Positions 18,150-29,812 are shown, numbered from the stretch's first letter. The stretch: DNA of 64,000 nucleotides from Notamacropus eugenii (GCF_028372415.1 NC_092875.1:34056817-34120816), one strand, 5' to 3'. Made by a program: numbers and translations. Notes: generated by a model not told the origin, from the letters alone.

Positions 18150-20137
18150 GAATTTTGTTATTATTTAGAAAGTCCTTTTTATAAAGTAACTCTTTGGTAA
18201 TTTGATTAGTATTATGCTATAAATGTAGATTAATTTAAGTAGTATTGTCATTTTTATTCTATTGGCATGTCCCAACTATGAACAATCAATACCTTTCTGG
18301 TTATTTGTCTTTATTTTTGTAATGAGTATTTTATGGTTGTAGTCATGATTCTTGCATGTCTTGGTGGTTGAACTCTCAGATATTTTATACATTCTGTAGT
18401 TATTTTGAAAGGAGGTTATTTTTTTTCCCTTCTTCCTGCTGGGTTTTGTTGGCAATATACAGACAGGTGGATTGCTTTTGTGAGTTTATTTTATCCTGCT
18501 AATTAGCTGGTTATTATTCCAATTATTTTTTATTTGAATCTTTAGGGGTTTTCTAAATAAACCATTCTATTATCTACAAAAAAGTTATAATTTATCCTCC
18601 TTTGCCTATGCTTATTCTCTCAATTTCTTTCTTTTATCTCACTGCTATAGCTAGTATTTCTTGAGTGATATTAATTAATGGCAGTGATGTGGAAATTCAT
18701 TCTTTATCTTGGATCTTTGTAAAAAACCTTAGTGTTTCTCCATTACAGATAATGTTTGCTCTTAGTTTTAGATAATTATTTTAAACCATATTAGGGAACA
18801 GTTCATTTTTATGCTTTTTAATGTTTTTAATATAAAGTGTTGTGTTTTATCAAAAACTATTTCTACATCTATTATTATGATCATAATTTTTATGTTAATA
18901 TGGCTTATTATGAGTAAAAGTTTCCTAATATTGAACTGTATTCCTGATATAAATCTAATCCAGTCACATTGAACATAATCTTTTAATACATTGTTATAGC
19001 CTCTGAACTAATATTTTATTAAATATTTCTGCATCTATAATCATTAGAGATGTTGATCTGAAGTTTTCTTTCTCTGCTTTATATCTCCCTGGTTTAGGTT
19101 TCAGGACCCTATTTATCTCAGAAGGATTTTGGTAAGATGTCACATTCCTCTGTTTTTACAAGCAACTTATGAATTAATTGCACTTTGAATGCTTGATAGA
19201 ATTTATTTGTAAATCAATCTGGTTCTGAAGTTTTTTCTTCAGAAGTTCCATTTTCACTGGTAATTTCTAGTCTATTTCTTGTTCTATAAATCTATATGTT
19301 TTATTTTTTTGCATATACTTATCCATTTCATTTACAATTAGTTTTGTTGGCATGTAGTGAAACAAAATAGTTTCTAGTAATTTCTTTTCTTTTCCTTTGT
19401 TTCGAATTATCCTTTTTCAATTATGATTTTGGTAATTTGGTTTTCCTTTCTTTTAAAGCTGATTGGCCAACAGTTTTATATACACATCTTTTTCAAAAAG
19501 CCAAATCCTACTTTTGTTTATCAATTTATTGGTTTTTGTTTTAAATTTTATCTCTGATTTTCAAAATTTCTATATTTGTATTTAGTAATGGATTTTGATT
19601 TGTTGATTTTCTGTTTTTTAAAGTTGCACACCCAATTCACTGATCTAGTCTTCCTTTTTTGTTGAAAATAGTGTTTAGTGATATATATTTCCCGTGAAGG
19701 TTTGGTTTAGCTATGTCTCAAATGTTTTGGTATGTAGCCAAAGCTGGATATAGTCAATGTTGTCTCATTATTGTCAATTTCTTTGATAAAATTATCTATT
19801 ATAGTTTTGCTCTCTATTTCTTCCTATAATTCAATTAACTTTTCCTTCAAGTATCTGGATGATCTGATTATATATATGATGTTATGATTTAGATGCTATA
19901 TATATATGGTTCACAGTTATCAAGTATTTCTACGATTTGATTATTTATAGTGCCATCAAACATAATGCAACTTCCTGCTTCTCTCTTTTAGCCGTCTATT
20001 TTTACTATTGCCTTATCAGGGATCATGATTTCTACTCCTGCTTTTTAAATAAAATTTACTTGAGGCATAAGTTTTGCTCCAGCTTCTTATTTCAACTGTG
20101 TGAATCTTTATGTTTCAAGTGTGTCTTGTAATCAAGT
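18150..20137 (-). mobile_element. L1 LINE, ORF2 fragment (old, AT-rich)
   Basis: About 2 kb of reverse L1 ORF2. Landmarks in the same order as mammalian L1: a segment of the tttttctgcatctattgaga type at 18860-18890, ctccctggtttaggtttcag at 19088, ctatttcttgttctataaat at 19273, and tcatgatttctactcctgct at 20025. Many stops in all frames, so it is a dead, ancient copy. Confidence 0.75.
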
Positions 20138-20390
20138 AGATTTTGTTGTTCAGTCATGTCTGACCCTTTGTGACCCCATCTGGGGTTTTCCTGGTAAAGA
20201 TGTTGGAGTAGTTTGCCATTTTGTTCTCCAACTCATTTTACAGATGAGCAAACTGAGGCAAACAGGGTTAAGTGACTTGTCCAGGGTTACACAGCTAGTA
20301 AGTGTCTGAGGCCAGATTTGAACTCAGGAAGATTAGTCTTCCTGACTCCAGACCCAGTAGTCTACCCATTGCACCACCTAGCTACCTAGA
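20138..20390 (-). mobile_element. MAR1-like SINE, near full length
   Basis: ttgttgttcagtcatgtctg tail, gacttgtccagggttacaca box, gcaccacctagctacct head. It sits at the end of the L1 block. Confidence 0.9.
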
Positions 20391-20391
20391 A

Positions 20392-20500
20392 GATAAGTAT
20401 TTAAGTGATTATATGTCTAGGCACTGTGCTTAATGCTAGGAATACAACGAAGTCCCAGACCTCAAGAAGCTTATATTCTGATCAGGAAAGAAACATATAA
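20392..20500 (-). mobile_element. L2 3' end
   Basis: ctaggcactgtgcttaatgc, then agacctcaagaagcttatat. Confidence 0.7.
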
Positions 20501-21384
20501 GAAAGGAACTGAAAAGGAGGCGGGATGATGGTGAGGACCCTCCCTTCCCCTCAGCCAGGGACTGTCAAAATGAGTCAACGGGAGAGGAATGAAGACATAA
20601 CTGGTCTGAAGGTCCTTCTTAGAATAAATAATCCCTTGGAAGAACAAACCAATCCAAAGGGTCCAGTAAAGAGGAGTTGTCCAGGAGGGAACTTCCCAAG
20701 TAGAGAGCTTTTTATAGCATGGCAGAGAAAGGCCGGGGGAGATGAGTCAGCTGTACAACCTGGAGAGTCTGTTCCTAAAAACAGCACATGGTTGATTCTT
20801 GGCATATTCCACTTTCTATTCCATTCATCTACTTTCCACCTTTTTATGAGTCAGTTCTTTCCCTAGTTTCACGGTTACGCTTATTAATTGTATATCTGCC
20901 TTCATCATATCCTTTCATTGTTTTCCTCCACATTTTGCAGAAGAGGAGGTGGAGGCAGACGGGAAATATGATTCACACTTGTAATCTATAATTGAAGTTT
21001 CTTTCTCCACTCCTCTTTACTGAGATCAGATGACAACCTTGGGTTCTTGTATTTTCTGTCTCTTTTTAATCTTCCATTTATGACTAACCTTCTGAGGTTG
21101 TATTTATTTGTAACTTTTCCTCCCCCAGCTCTGCTTTTCCACCTTAGACCCCTCACTCCTCTTTTTCTTTCTCCATTTGTTCTTTTTGTTGAGCTTAATG
21201 TATTTCCACACCAAACTCTATGTGTGTGTTTTCAAACCTTCTTTGATTCAGATGAATGAACTTCATGAAATTTCTACTCCTTCTACCCCTTCCTTTAATT
21301 TTGTATGTTCTTTTCTCTCACCCGACTTAAGTAAAACGGTAAGTTTTTTTAATCTTTATTCCTCATCTCTTCCTTAGTATAATA
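20501..21384. other. Unclassified; possibly L1-derived in the second half
   Basis: 20500-20780 shows nothing I can name. 20880-21380 is pyrimidine-rich and resembles a segment I associate with marsupial L1 in reverse (tgtgtgtgttttcaaacctt, then gattcagatgaatgaactt), but I am not sure. Confidence 0.35.
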
Positions 21385-21500
21385 ATAATGGTGGCTAATA
21401 ATAACTTATATGAGACTACAAGATTTACAAAGCCCCTTATAAATATTATCTTATTTTATCACAACAACTCTGGAAGGTAGGTGTTATTATTATCCCCATT
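21385..21500 (-). mobile_element. MIR/Ther-1 SINE fragment
   Basis: agatttacaaagccccttat then tggaaggtaggtgttattat. Confidence 0.65.
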
Positions 21501-21729
21501 TTTCTTCCTCTTTGTTCATATTTTCTCTGGTATAATGTCTCTTCCTGAGCCCAGATCCTACAGGTCCATTGGGTTTGGGGTTGACTTCTCTTATCCAAAC
21601 CCTCTCCCATCTGGCCATTTTTCTTTGAAGTTCTGCAATGGATAGAATAATTACTTTTGTGCTTTTTTTTCTTTTTAAATTTCATTTGGAGTCCCCTTTA
21701 GATCTTTCCTCCAATGCTGTGGTAAGTGG

Positions 21730-22265
21730 GATTGGATTTTTATCATTCAGTCTCCATAGGATAAGATGAAGGGTGATGGGTCTTGGTAACAGGGCTACTC
21801 TTCTGGGCTGACTAGGGATAGGACAAGTGGTATAGGAGGAAGAGGAGTTTAGGAGAATTGAGAGTTAGCAGGGAGAAGAGGGAAAGATAATATTTCTGTT
21901 TTGGACATGCTGAGTTTGATATGACCATAGAATATTCAGTTAGGAATGTCCAGTAGGCAGTTGGTAATATGGGATCATATTCAGGAAAGAAACAGATAGA
22001 TACACATAGACTGGATATATGGGTCATATATCAGCATAAAGGTAATGAGATGACCAAGAGAAGGTGTGTAGAGAGAGAAGAGGGATTGGAAGGGAGAAGA
22101 GTTCTGGGGGGGCACCTACACATAGTGAGTGGAATATGGATGATGAGCCAACAAAGGGAACTGAGATGGGTAGGAGGAGATACAACAAGGATAAGTATCC
22201 CAAAAACCTAGAGAGGAGTTACTCCAGAAAAGAGCTTAGTGAAGAGTGTCTAGTAGCTATGACTT
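21730..22265 (-). mobile_element. L2 LINE coding fragment
   Basis: Reverse L2: ctgttttggacatgctgagt, aatgtccagtaggcagttgg, then ctgggggggcacctacacat and aaaacctagagaggagttac. Order is that of L2 read backward. Confidence 0.7.
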
Positions 22266-22489
22266 AATATGTATAATGGCAATCATATTTCTTGTTTTCT
22301 CAATGGATAAGAGAGGGGTTTAGGGAGAGAGAGAATTTAAATCTGAAAATAAAAATAAAATTTGAAATTATAAAAAAGGAGTATCTAATACCATAGAAAA
22401 CTCAAGAAGTATGAAAACTGCAAAAAGGTCTTAGAAATTGACAGTTAAAAAAAATCACTGATAACCCTGGAGATAGCAATTTGAGTTGA

Positions 22490-22528
22490 TGGTAATAGTT
22501 AACATTTACAGAGAGCTTTACAAATATT
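22490..22528 (-). mobile_element. MIR/Ther-1 SINE, left part
   Basis: aacatttacagagagcttta. It resumes after the inserted SINE at 22784-22965 (cctcataacaaccccaagag, then ctggatttgaactcaggtct). Confidence 0.75.
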
Positions 22529-22772
22529 GGGACAATTGGTGGATAGAGTGCCAGACCTGGAGTGAGGAAGACTCAAGTTAAAAATCCAGCCTCAGATCCT
22601 TACTAGCTGTGTGACCCTGGGCAAGTAACCTCACCCTGTTTTCCTCAGTTTCCTCATCTGTAAAATGAGCTGGAGAAAGAAATGGCAAACCACTCCAGTA
22701 TCACTTTCAGGAAAATCCTAAAAAAGGGTCACAAAGAGTCAGACACAACTGAAATAATTAAATAACAACAGA
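22529..22772 (+). mobile_element. MAR1-like SINE inside MIR
   Basis: Head gggacaattggtggatagag, box ctagctgtgtgaccctgggc, tail gggtcacaaagagtcagaca. It is flanked by ttacaaatatt (22518-22528) and ttacaaatact (22773-22783), one mismatch. Full length. Confidence 0.9.
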
Positions 22773-22984
22773 TTACAAATACTGTCTCATTTGATCCTCA
22801 TAACAACCCCAAGAGGTTGGTTTTATTATTATTACCCCTATCTTTAAGATGAGAAAATTAAGGTACAAAGTGATTTTCCCAGAGTTACCTAGATAGCAAG
22901 TATCTGAGGCTGGATTTGAACTCAGGTCTTCCTGATTCCCTGTCTAAAACTCTATCCACTTCAGTCCCTAACAGCCTAAATTGA

Positions 22985-23160
22985 GTTCTTGGTTTGCTTT
23001 AGTTTCTCTGCCAAGAGCAATAACCCATGTAGTAGAAGTAATAAAGTAAAAATGGCTAACAGGGAATTGATAACCAAGATAAGTCAGGAAATAATAAAAG
23101 AGTAACTTGGTGCCCTTGATGGATTCAAGTCTTTGAGTACATCTTCAGGTAGTAAAAGGC
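22985..23160 (+). mobile_element. L3/CR1 LINE, segment 1
   Basis: cttggtgcccttgatggatt and neighbours, upstream of the clear L3 segment at 23418. Placed here mainly by continuity. Confidence 0.5.
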
Positions 23161-23407
23161 TTGGCTGCTGTTGTTTTCGTACTATCCCACTCTTCATGAC
23201 TCTATTTGAGATTTTCTTGGCAGAGATACTGGAGTAGTTTGTCATTTCCTTCTCCAGCTAATTTGACAAAGGAGGAAACTGAGGCAAACAAGGTTGAGTG
23301 ACTTGCCCAGGGTCACACAACTAGGAAGTGTCTGAGGTTGGATTTGAACTCAAGTCCCCTTGACTCTAGGTCAGGAACTCTATCCACTGCATCCCCTAGC
23401 CATTCCC
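23161..23407 (-). mobile_element. MAR1-like SINE inside L3
   Basis: Exact 10-base duplication agtaaaaggc at 23151-23160 and 23408-23417. Tail ctgctgttgttttcgtacta, box gacttgcccagggtcacaca, head ctatccactgcatcccctag. Confidence 0.9.
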
Positions 23408-23417
23408 AGTAAAAGGC

Positions 23418-23865
23418 CTAGCAAATGTGATTGTTGAGACACTCTCAGTAACATCTGAAAGCTTGTGGGAAAAAAAAAAACAGGAGCTGTACCAAACTAT
23501 CAGAGAAGGGCCCATTTTCAAAAAAGGGAAGGGAATAAAACCTGCAAACTCTAGCACATCAATCTTTGTCTTGTGTTCCTGGGAAAGTCCTAGGACAGAT
23601 GCTTAAGGAGACAGTGAAAAGCTAAAAAGGGAAGCTGTGCTTACCAAGAATTGGCAGGAATGGTTGGACCAAGAGCACATGGTTTCTGTCTAACCTCACT
23701 TCCTTATTTTTCAATAGGACTGATTAGCCAGTAGATGAGGCAAAGGCTGTAGACATCGTTTTCTTACTTTTTAGCAAAGATTTTGATCAAGTATGTCATA
23801 CGCAGAGAAGATGGAGAGATTATGGAATAGGTGATAACACAGTCATATTGGTCAGAACTGGTTTA
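23418..23865 (+). mobile_element. L3/CR1 LINE, segment 2 (RT fingers region)
   Basis: ctgggaaagtcctaggacag, ttaccaagaattggcagg, ttagcaaagattttgatcaa, then tcagaactggtt. These match the L3/CR1 reverse transcriptase coding region in order. Frames are broken. Confidence 0.75.
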
Positions 23866-23927
23866 TTTTTGTTGCTGTTCAGTTGTTTCAATAAAGTCCA
23901 ACTCTCTATGACCACATTTGGTCTTTT
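23866..23927 (-). mobile_element. MAR1-like SINE, tail part (split by L1)
   Basis: ttgttgctgttcagttgttt then ctctctatgaccacatttgg. It resumes after the L1 at 25192-25391 (acttttcttggcaaagatac through ctttgccacctagtt). The SINE itself lies in L3. Confidence 0.85.
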
Positions 23928-25191
23928 TAACAAAAAAATAATTCATTTGTTTTCAATTTTCAACAATCACTTATATAAGTTTTAAATTTTCTGCCCCTAC
24001 CTGCCTGCCTCCCTAAGATGGCATGCAGTCTTATATGGATTGTACACATACATTCTTATTAAACACATTTTCATATTAGTCATGTTGCATAGAAGAATTA
24101 AAACAAATGGGAGAAACCATGAGAAAAACCAAAACAAAACAAAACATAACACAAGAGAAAATAGTCTGCTTCGTTCTGCCTTCCAGTTCCATAGTTCTTT
24201 CTCTGGATGTGGATGGCATTTTCCCTCAAGTCCTTTGGGAATGTTTTAGGATCTCGCATTGCTGTGAAGGGCTAAGTCTATCAGAAACAGTTCCTCGCAC
24301 ACTGTGGCTGTTAATACGTATATAGTGTTCTCCTCATTCTGTTCATTTCACTCAGCATCAGTTCGTATAGGTCTTTCCAGATTTTTCTGAAGTCTGACTG
24401 TTCATCATTTCTTATAGCACAATAGTATTCCATTATATTCACATGCCACAACTTATTCAGCCATTCCCCAATTGATGGGCATCCCCTCGATTTCCAGTTC
24501 TTGGCCATCACAAAAAGAGTTGCTATAAATATTTTTGTACATGTGGGACCTTTTCCCAGTCTTATGATCTCTTGGGGATACAGTCCTAAAAGTGATATTG
24601 CTAGGTCAAAGGGTATGCACATTTTTATAGCCCTTTAGACATAGTTCCAGCTCTCCAGAATGGTTGGATCAGCTCATAGCTCCACCAACAACGAATTAGT
24701 GTTCCAACTCTCCCACATCTTCTCCAACATTTATCATCTTCCTGTTTTGTCATGTTAGCCAATCTGATAGGTGTGATGTGGTACCTCTGAGTTGTTTTAA
24801 TTAGCATCTCTCTAATCAATAGTGATTTAGAGCATTTTTTCATATGACTATAGAGAGCTTTAATTTCTTCCTCTGAAAACTGTCAATTCATATCCTCTGA
24901 CCATTTATCAATTGGTGAATGACTAGCATTCCTGTAAATTTGACTTAGTTTTCTATATATTTTAGAAATGAGGCCTTTATCACTGACACTAGTTGCAAAA
25001 ATTCTTTCTCAGTTTTCTGCTTACCTCCTAATTTTGGTTGCATTGGCTTTGTGCAAAAACCTTTCAATTTAATGTAATCAAAATTATCCATTTGGCATTT
25101 TACATTGTTCTCTGTCTCTTGTTTGGTCATAAATTTCTCCATTCTCCATAAATCTCCCTTGCTCCCCTAATTTGTTTATAGTATCAGCCTT
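23928..25191 (-). mobile_element. L1 LINE, 5'-truncated, with ORF2 C-terminus
   Basis: Minus strand. The frame 24622-24311 encodes the ORF2 C-terminus (NWKSRGCPSIGEWLNKLW, then IMEYYCAIRNDE), matching the L1 family pattern of a GEWxxKLW followed by MEYY. The 3' UTR lies at 23930-24110. Flanked by catttggtctttt (23915-23927) and catttggactttt (25192-25204), one mismatch in 13. It is dead: the upstream frames are broken. Confidence 0.9.
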
Positions 25192-25391
25192 CATTTGGAC
25201 TTTTCTTGGCAAAGATACTAGAATTGTTTGCCATTTTCTTCTCCAGCTCATTTTACACATGAGAAAACTGAGGCAAACAGGATAAAGTGACTTGCCCAGG
25301 GTCACACAACCAGGAAGTGTCTGAGGCCACATCTTAGCTCATATCTTCCTGACTCCAGGCCCAGTACTCTATCTTCTTTGCCACCTAGTTA
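25192..25391 (-). mobile_element. MAR1-like SINE, head part (split by L1)
   Basis: Second half of the SINE begun at 23866: ctccagctcattttacacat, gacttgcccagggtcacaca, then a degraded head. Confidence 0.85.
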
Positions 25392-25630
25392 TACTCTAGA
25401 AGTAATTGTGAATTGTTCAGTGTCAAGGTAGCAGGAGCTCTCTGGTAGAGAGCTCCAGGGATCCGTACTTGGTCTTTTGCTGGATGACATTTTTATCAGT
25501 GTCCTTGATAAAGGTATAGATGACGTGCTCATCAAATTTGCAGATAACCAAAAACCTGAGAGAATCAGCTAACACAATGAATGATGGTCAGGATCTGAGA
25601 AGAATTTATAAATTAGACTAGAGTTAGAAT

Positions 25631-25873
25631 GAATTGAAACATAAAATTCAATAGGAGTAAATGTAAAATTATATATTTTAATGTTTAAAAATGAACTTCA
25701 CAAATTCAGCTGAATCAAAACAGATAAAATTCAATAAGGGTAAATGTAAAATCATACACTTGACTTAAAAAATCAGCTTTACAAATTCACTTGAATTGAA
25801 ACAGGTGAAAGTCAATAGAGGCAAATGTAAAATCATGTACCTGAATTAAAAAAAAAAATCAACTTTACATATA
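25631..25873. repeat. Three tandem copies of an 80-bp block inside L3
   Basis: Copies at about 25631-25710, 25711-25792 and 25793-25873. Each contains a gaatt(c/g)aaa start, a gtaaatgtaaaat core and a cttcacaaattc-type end. The copies differ noticeably, so the triplication is not recent. Confidence 0.85.
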
Positions 25874-26177
25874 CAAGATGGGTGAAGTATGGTTAGAAAA
25901 TAGTTCGTCTAAAAAGTATCTGGGAGTTTTAGAGGACTGCAATTTCATTATGACTCAGCAGGGTGATAGAGCAACTAAAAAAAAAGAGAATGTGATCATG
26001 GTCTATAAATGAGAGAAAGACAGCTTCCAGGAGCAAAGAAATAAGTCACATTGTTTTCTGCTCTGGTCAGACCACATCTGTAGTGCTGAGCTGAGTCCTG
26101 GGCCCCACTGCTTAAGAAGGGCATTGAGAAGCTGACAAGAGTCTAGCACAAGGCATCCAGGAGGCTGAAAGGTACAT

Positions 26178-26229
26178 ATCATATCATATCATATCATATC
26201 ATATCATATATCATATCATATCATATCAT
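26178..26229. repeat. (ATATC)n pentanucleotide repeat
   Basis: About ten catat units with one irregular junction, embedded in the L3 copy. Confidence 0.95.
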
Positions 26230-26497
26230 GCGGTATGAAAGAACAGAAGAAAAGAAAACTGAGCTTATATAGACTGAAGGGAGGGACGATTAAGAGCTGT
26301 CTTCAAGTATTTGAAGTGTATGGAAGAAAAAATAATCTACTCTGCATTTTAGCTAACTGCTTAGGGCTTGATTCATTCATTCAATCAGTTTGGAATACCC
26401 TCTTGTAATAAGTAACTCATTTTAACCCTAAGAGTAATAAAAGGGTTCCTAAAGTGCACACTCTTCCCAAATCTGAAGCTCTAAGAGCTTATTTTAT

Positions 26498-26921
26498 TTT
26501 TTTAAATAAATTAATTAATTTACTTTTAGTTTTCAACATTTATTTCTATAAGTTTTAAATTTTTTTCTACTTCCCCCCCCCAAGAAGGCATGCAATCTGC
26601 TCTACATATACATTCTTATTAAACATATTTTCACATTAGTCATGTTGTACAGAAGAATTAGAATGAATAGAAGGAACCATGGGAAAGAAAAAAATAAAAT
26701 AAAACAAAATTTTAAAAGGGAGTCTTCATTCAGACTCCACAGTCTTTTCTCTGGTTGTGGAGGGCATTTTCCATCATGAGTCTTTTGGAGTTATTTTAGA
26801 TCCTTGCTTTGCTGAGAAGAGCTAAGTCTATCAAAGTTGGTCATCGCACAATGTTGCTGTTACTGGGCACAATGTTCTCCTGGTTCTGCTCACTTCACTT
26901 TGCATCAGTTCATATAAGTAG
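26498..26921 (-). mobile_element. L1 LINE 3' end
   Basis: 3' UTR ccaagaaggcatgcaatctg, ttttcacattagtcatgttg, then ctgctcacttcactttgcat. Exact 13-base duplication gagcttattttat at 26485-26497 and 26922-26934. Confidence 0.9.
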
Positions 26922-26934
26922 GAGCTTATTTTAT

Positions 26935-27215
26935 AAAAAAAGTTACAAGTTCAATCACAATGACTCTGAGCCCCCAGATCAGTCGATTTTTTATAATTAG
27001 GCAGAAAGTGGTTAGGCTCCTTAATTTACGTTTGTATCTCTCTCTAGTTAACCCATGGCCTCTTTATGGTTAAAGAAAAATTTGGATTGCTGGAAACATC
27101 TGGGTAACGAAATAGCAGTTGATATTATAATGTCTGTGGATAGATAAAGAAAAGAGGTTGTGGAAAAATCTGACCTTTTCTTGGGATTTCCCTTAGTCCT
27201 TACATAGCTAAATTG
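26935..27215. other. No recognised feature
   Basis: No gene or nameable repeat. Confidence 0.35.
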
Positions 27216-27216
27216 G

Positions 27217-27385
27217 TGATATTAGCCTGAGTCTTCTGGTCCAAAGGGGCCGGTGGCTCCCCTCCACCTTCTTTTTCTCTTTTATCTTGTTGTATCTAGG
27301 CTACCCATTCTTTTTTTATTATTTTGTTTTTTCTGCCCATTCTTTCTTTATATGTCAATTCTCTAAGATCCCGTTCCTTCCCCTC
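27217..27385 (+). repeat. Unnamed repeat C, copy 1
   Basis: Shares with 28262-28435 the segments attagcctgagtcttctg, caaaggggcc, gttgtatctaggct and ctgcccattcttt. I cannot name the family. It could be part of an old LTR or another interspersed element. Confidence 0.6.
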
Positions 27386-27594
27386 TTCTTCCACACCCTC
27401 AGAATCTCTCCCTAGTTCTGAGATAACTCCTCCCTATTATATAAATTCCTTAGAATTTATTAAGTTTCCTATTAAATAGCTTTGATTAATTCAAGGTGGT
27501 GTACAAGCCCTGTTTACATTTTGTTTTTTACTCAGTCAAGAAGGATCCTTACCTGACAAAAGTAAAATTATTTTTAAGTGAAATTGGATAATCA

Positions 27595-27705
27595 ATGGAG
27601 TCCTCAGTTTAGAAATCAATCCAAAGGCATTTATTAAGAGCCTTATTTATTTTACTCTTGGCTAGGCTCTGTGGATACAAAGACAAATATACCAGAGATA
27701 CATTA
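27595..27705 (-). mobile_element. L2 3' end
   Basis: aggcatttattaagagcctt, then ggctaggctctgtggataca. Confidence 0.65.
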
Positions 27706-28160
27706 TTTGTTAAACATATATGCATCTGCTTGAAGAGAGATTCTGACCTGCTGAGATTCTCCTCCAGGTAAATCAGAGAAGACCTCTTCCCTCAAGTAAT
27801 TCGACTTATGTTGTGTAATAATTATGAAACAAAAGATGACATTCCCCAGCTGTGGTAAAAAACAGAAGTACCTAGCTTAGGTTGGGGTTTTTAGAATGAC
27901 TTATAAAAGAGCTCAGTGTTGATGTAGGCACATAAAGAAGACACCTTTTAAAACTATCTATTCCCCTAACAACTCCCTTTTTCCATCTGGTCTAATAAAC
28001 AAAAGGGATACCTTTATCTGGTTAACAAAAAAGATGCTCTCCTTCTTAGCTTGGCACATCATGGATTCCATCTAATGATCCAGCTGCCAGTTCTGCCTTC
28101 TCTGGGGAATTAAACATATTAAGTATATTTTGATGAAGTGTTCTGCTCAAAGGAGGCTGA
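27706..28160. other. No recognised feature
   Basis: Lies between the two copies of repeat C. No gene seen. Confidence 0.35.
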
Positions 28161-28164
28161 TTAA

Positions 28165-28250
28165 GGCTTTATTCAATCAATCAACAAGCATTTAGGAAGC
28201 ACTAATTATATGCCTGGCACTGGGGATGCACAAAAAAACCCAAAAATGAC
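28165..28250 (-). mobile_element. L2 3' end
   Basis: tcaatcaacaagcatttagg, then ctggcactggggatgcacaa. Confidence 0.7.
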
Positions 28251-28261
28251 ATAGATGGGCA

Positions 28262-28435
28262 CATTGGTGACATTAGCCTGAGTCTTCTGCTGCAAAGGGG
28301 CCATGGCTCCCCTACCGCTCTGCTCTCACCTCCTTTTTCTTTTATGTGGTTGTATCTAGGCTGCCCATTCTTCCTTATTTTATTTTTTCTGCCCATTCTT
28401 TCTATGTTCTATGATCATGTTCCTTACCTAACAGG
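28262..28435 (+). repeat. Unnamed repeat C, copy 2
   Basis: See copy 1. The two copies run in the same direction, about 1.05 kb apart, and diverge after gttcctt. Confidence 0.6.
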
Positions 28436-28589
28436 TGATGCGTAACATGGTACCTTGTGCATGTATGCTCTGGCCCACTTGCTACCCCCTGCCCCTCAGG
28501 CTTCCAAGGTACCCTGAAGGATTTGGGGGTATCTCTCTTCTCTCTTACTCATTGGCTACGCTTTTCCTGCCCCATTGTTATGGGTAAGT

Positions 28590-28815
28590 GACGAAACTCT
28601 CTGTTCTACTTGACTACTCAGTTAACTTTTATAAAGGGATATTTGCTACAAAGATGTGGCAATTTCCCCCAGTACCTTAAGCTCAATCTTGGTCTAGGGA
28701 GAGTAAGCTCAATTTAGCTCAGTTCCTACACACTATTGGTCCCACCAAGTTCATTCATTCATTCAAACAAATACATCCTGGCTGAATGAGTCCTTGTCTC
28801 AGCTACCATTGGGCT
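28590..28815 (+). repeat. Unnamed repeat D, copy 1
   Basis: Matches 46090-46345 in spaced blocks: aaagggatatt, ctcaatct, attggt followed by accaag, a gagtcctgtctc-like block and gggctggg. LTR-like in length, but no diagnostic signals are certain. Confidence 0.5.
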
Positions 28816-29760
28816 GGGGCTCCCCAAAGCCTTAATGCTTCACTGGCTCTAGAACCCATACTTTGGATCTGGGAGGCCAAGGTGTCCTCCAGGCCTTTTG
28901 AACTCAAAAAAAGTCACAGTGTTTCCACTCCTTAAACTTAGAATGTAAAAGAACAAATGTGGAGGCCATGGACTAAGGCTTGTTTCTTGGGGCCACAAGG
29001 CCTCAGAGGGGAGAATACCCCATGTTCATATAATACGGACTCTCACTAGATGCTGTGGGAGAAGGAGACAGGATGCTGGGAACAGATAAGCCTAAAGGAC
29101 CAAGGCAAGAGAGAGATGGTCTTCTGAATGCATCTATCCCTGGTTAGCCAACCAATTAGAGAATATCTATACATGCTCCACTTATAAGGGGATTTTCCTT
29201 ATAAGTCATGGAGAGTTTCGTCACCCCAGAAACCTGATGGGGTCTGCACATGTGTCAGATCCTCATTACATACATGTCTAAGGATATACAGAATACATAT
29301 ATGCTTACTATAAAAAACAGATGTAGGAATAGGGTTTGAATCTGTGATTTCATTGATAGAATTCCCCACATGAGAAATCTCTTTCAACTAAGGTTGAAAG
29401 TCAGTACCTTTTCTATAACTTGGGAGTCACTGGATAATAAGATTCTATGAAAAACCCACTGCTTGGCCTACAGGGTCTAGGATCCTGCATCCATTCCCTA
29501 TCCTGTGCCCAGACACTCAAGCTGGACTAGCTTTAGTCTCTGGGAGCCTAATCTCCAATGAGATCTCCAATGTTAACTCCTTCCCATGCTCCAGAGACAA
29601 TTTTACTTATGGTATAGCCTATGAGTGTTTCCTCAGAAGGGACGTAGTAAAAAAAGATATTTAATATATAATATGAATCAGGTATGAGACAGGTAATTTA
29701 TTCCTACACACAAAAAGAATGCCAAACATGAACCTCTCTCAAGGGAGCACTTGACAAATA
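28816..29760. other. Unclassified sequence
   Basis: No gene. It may belong to the same unnamed element as repeat D, because it continues without a visible boundary. Short minus-strand frames show no homology I recognise. Confidence 0.35.
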
Positions 29761-29764
29761 CATT

Positions 29765-29812
29765 ATGGATAGATCAATCAATCAGTCAAAAAACATTTAT
29801 TAAACACCCCCA
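29765..29812 (-). mobile_element. L2 3'-end fragment
   Basis: tcaatcaatcagtcaaaaaa then catttattaaacaccc. Confidence 0.65.

Larger units (their letters stand above)
25392..26345 (+). mobile_element. L3/CR1 LINE, segment 3 (RT palm/thumb), with internal triplication
   Basis: gtccttgataaaggtataga, gctcatcaaatttgcagata (the family KFADD motif, here KFADN), tgactcagcagggtgatag, gctctggtcagaccacatct, then gctgtcttcaagtatttgaa. An 80-base block is present three times in tandem at 25631-25873. Confidence 0.8.
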
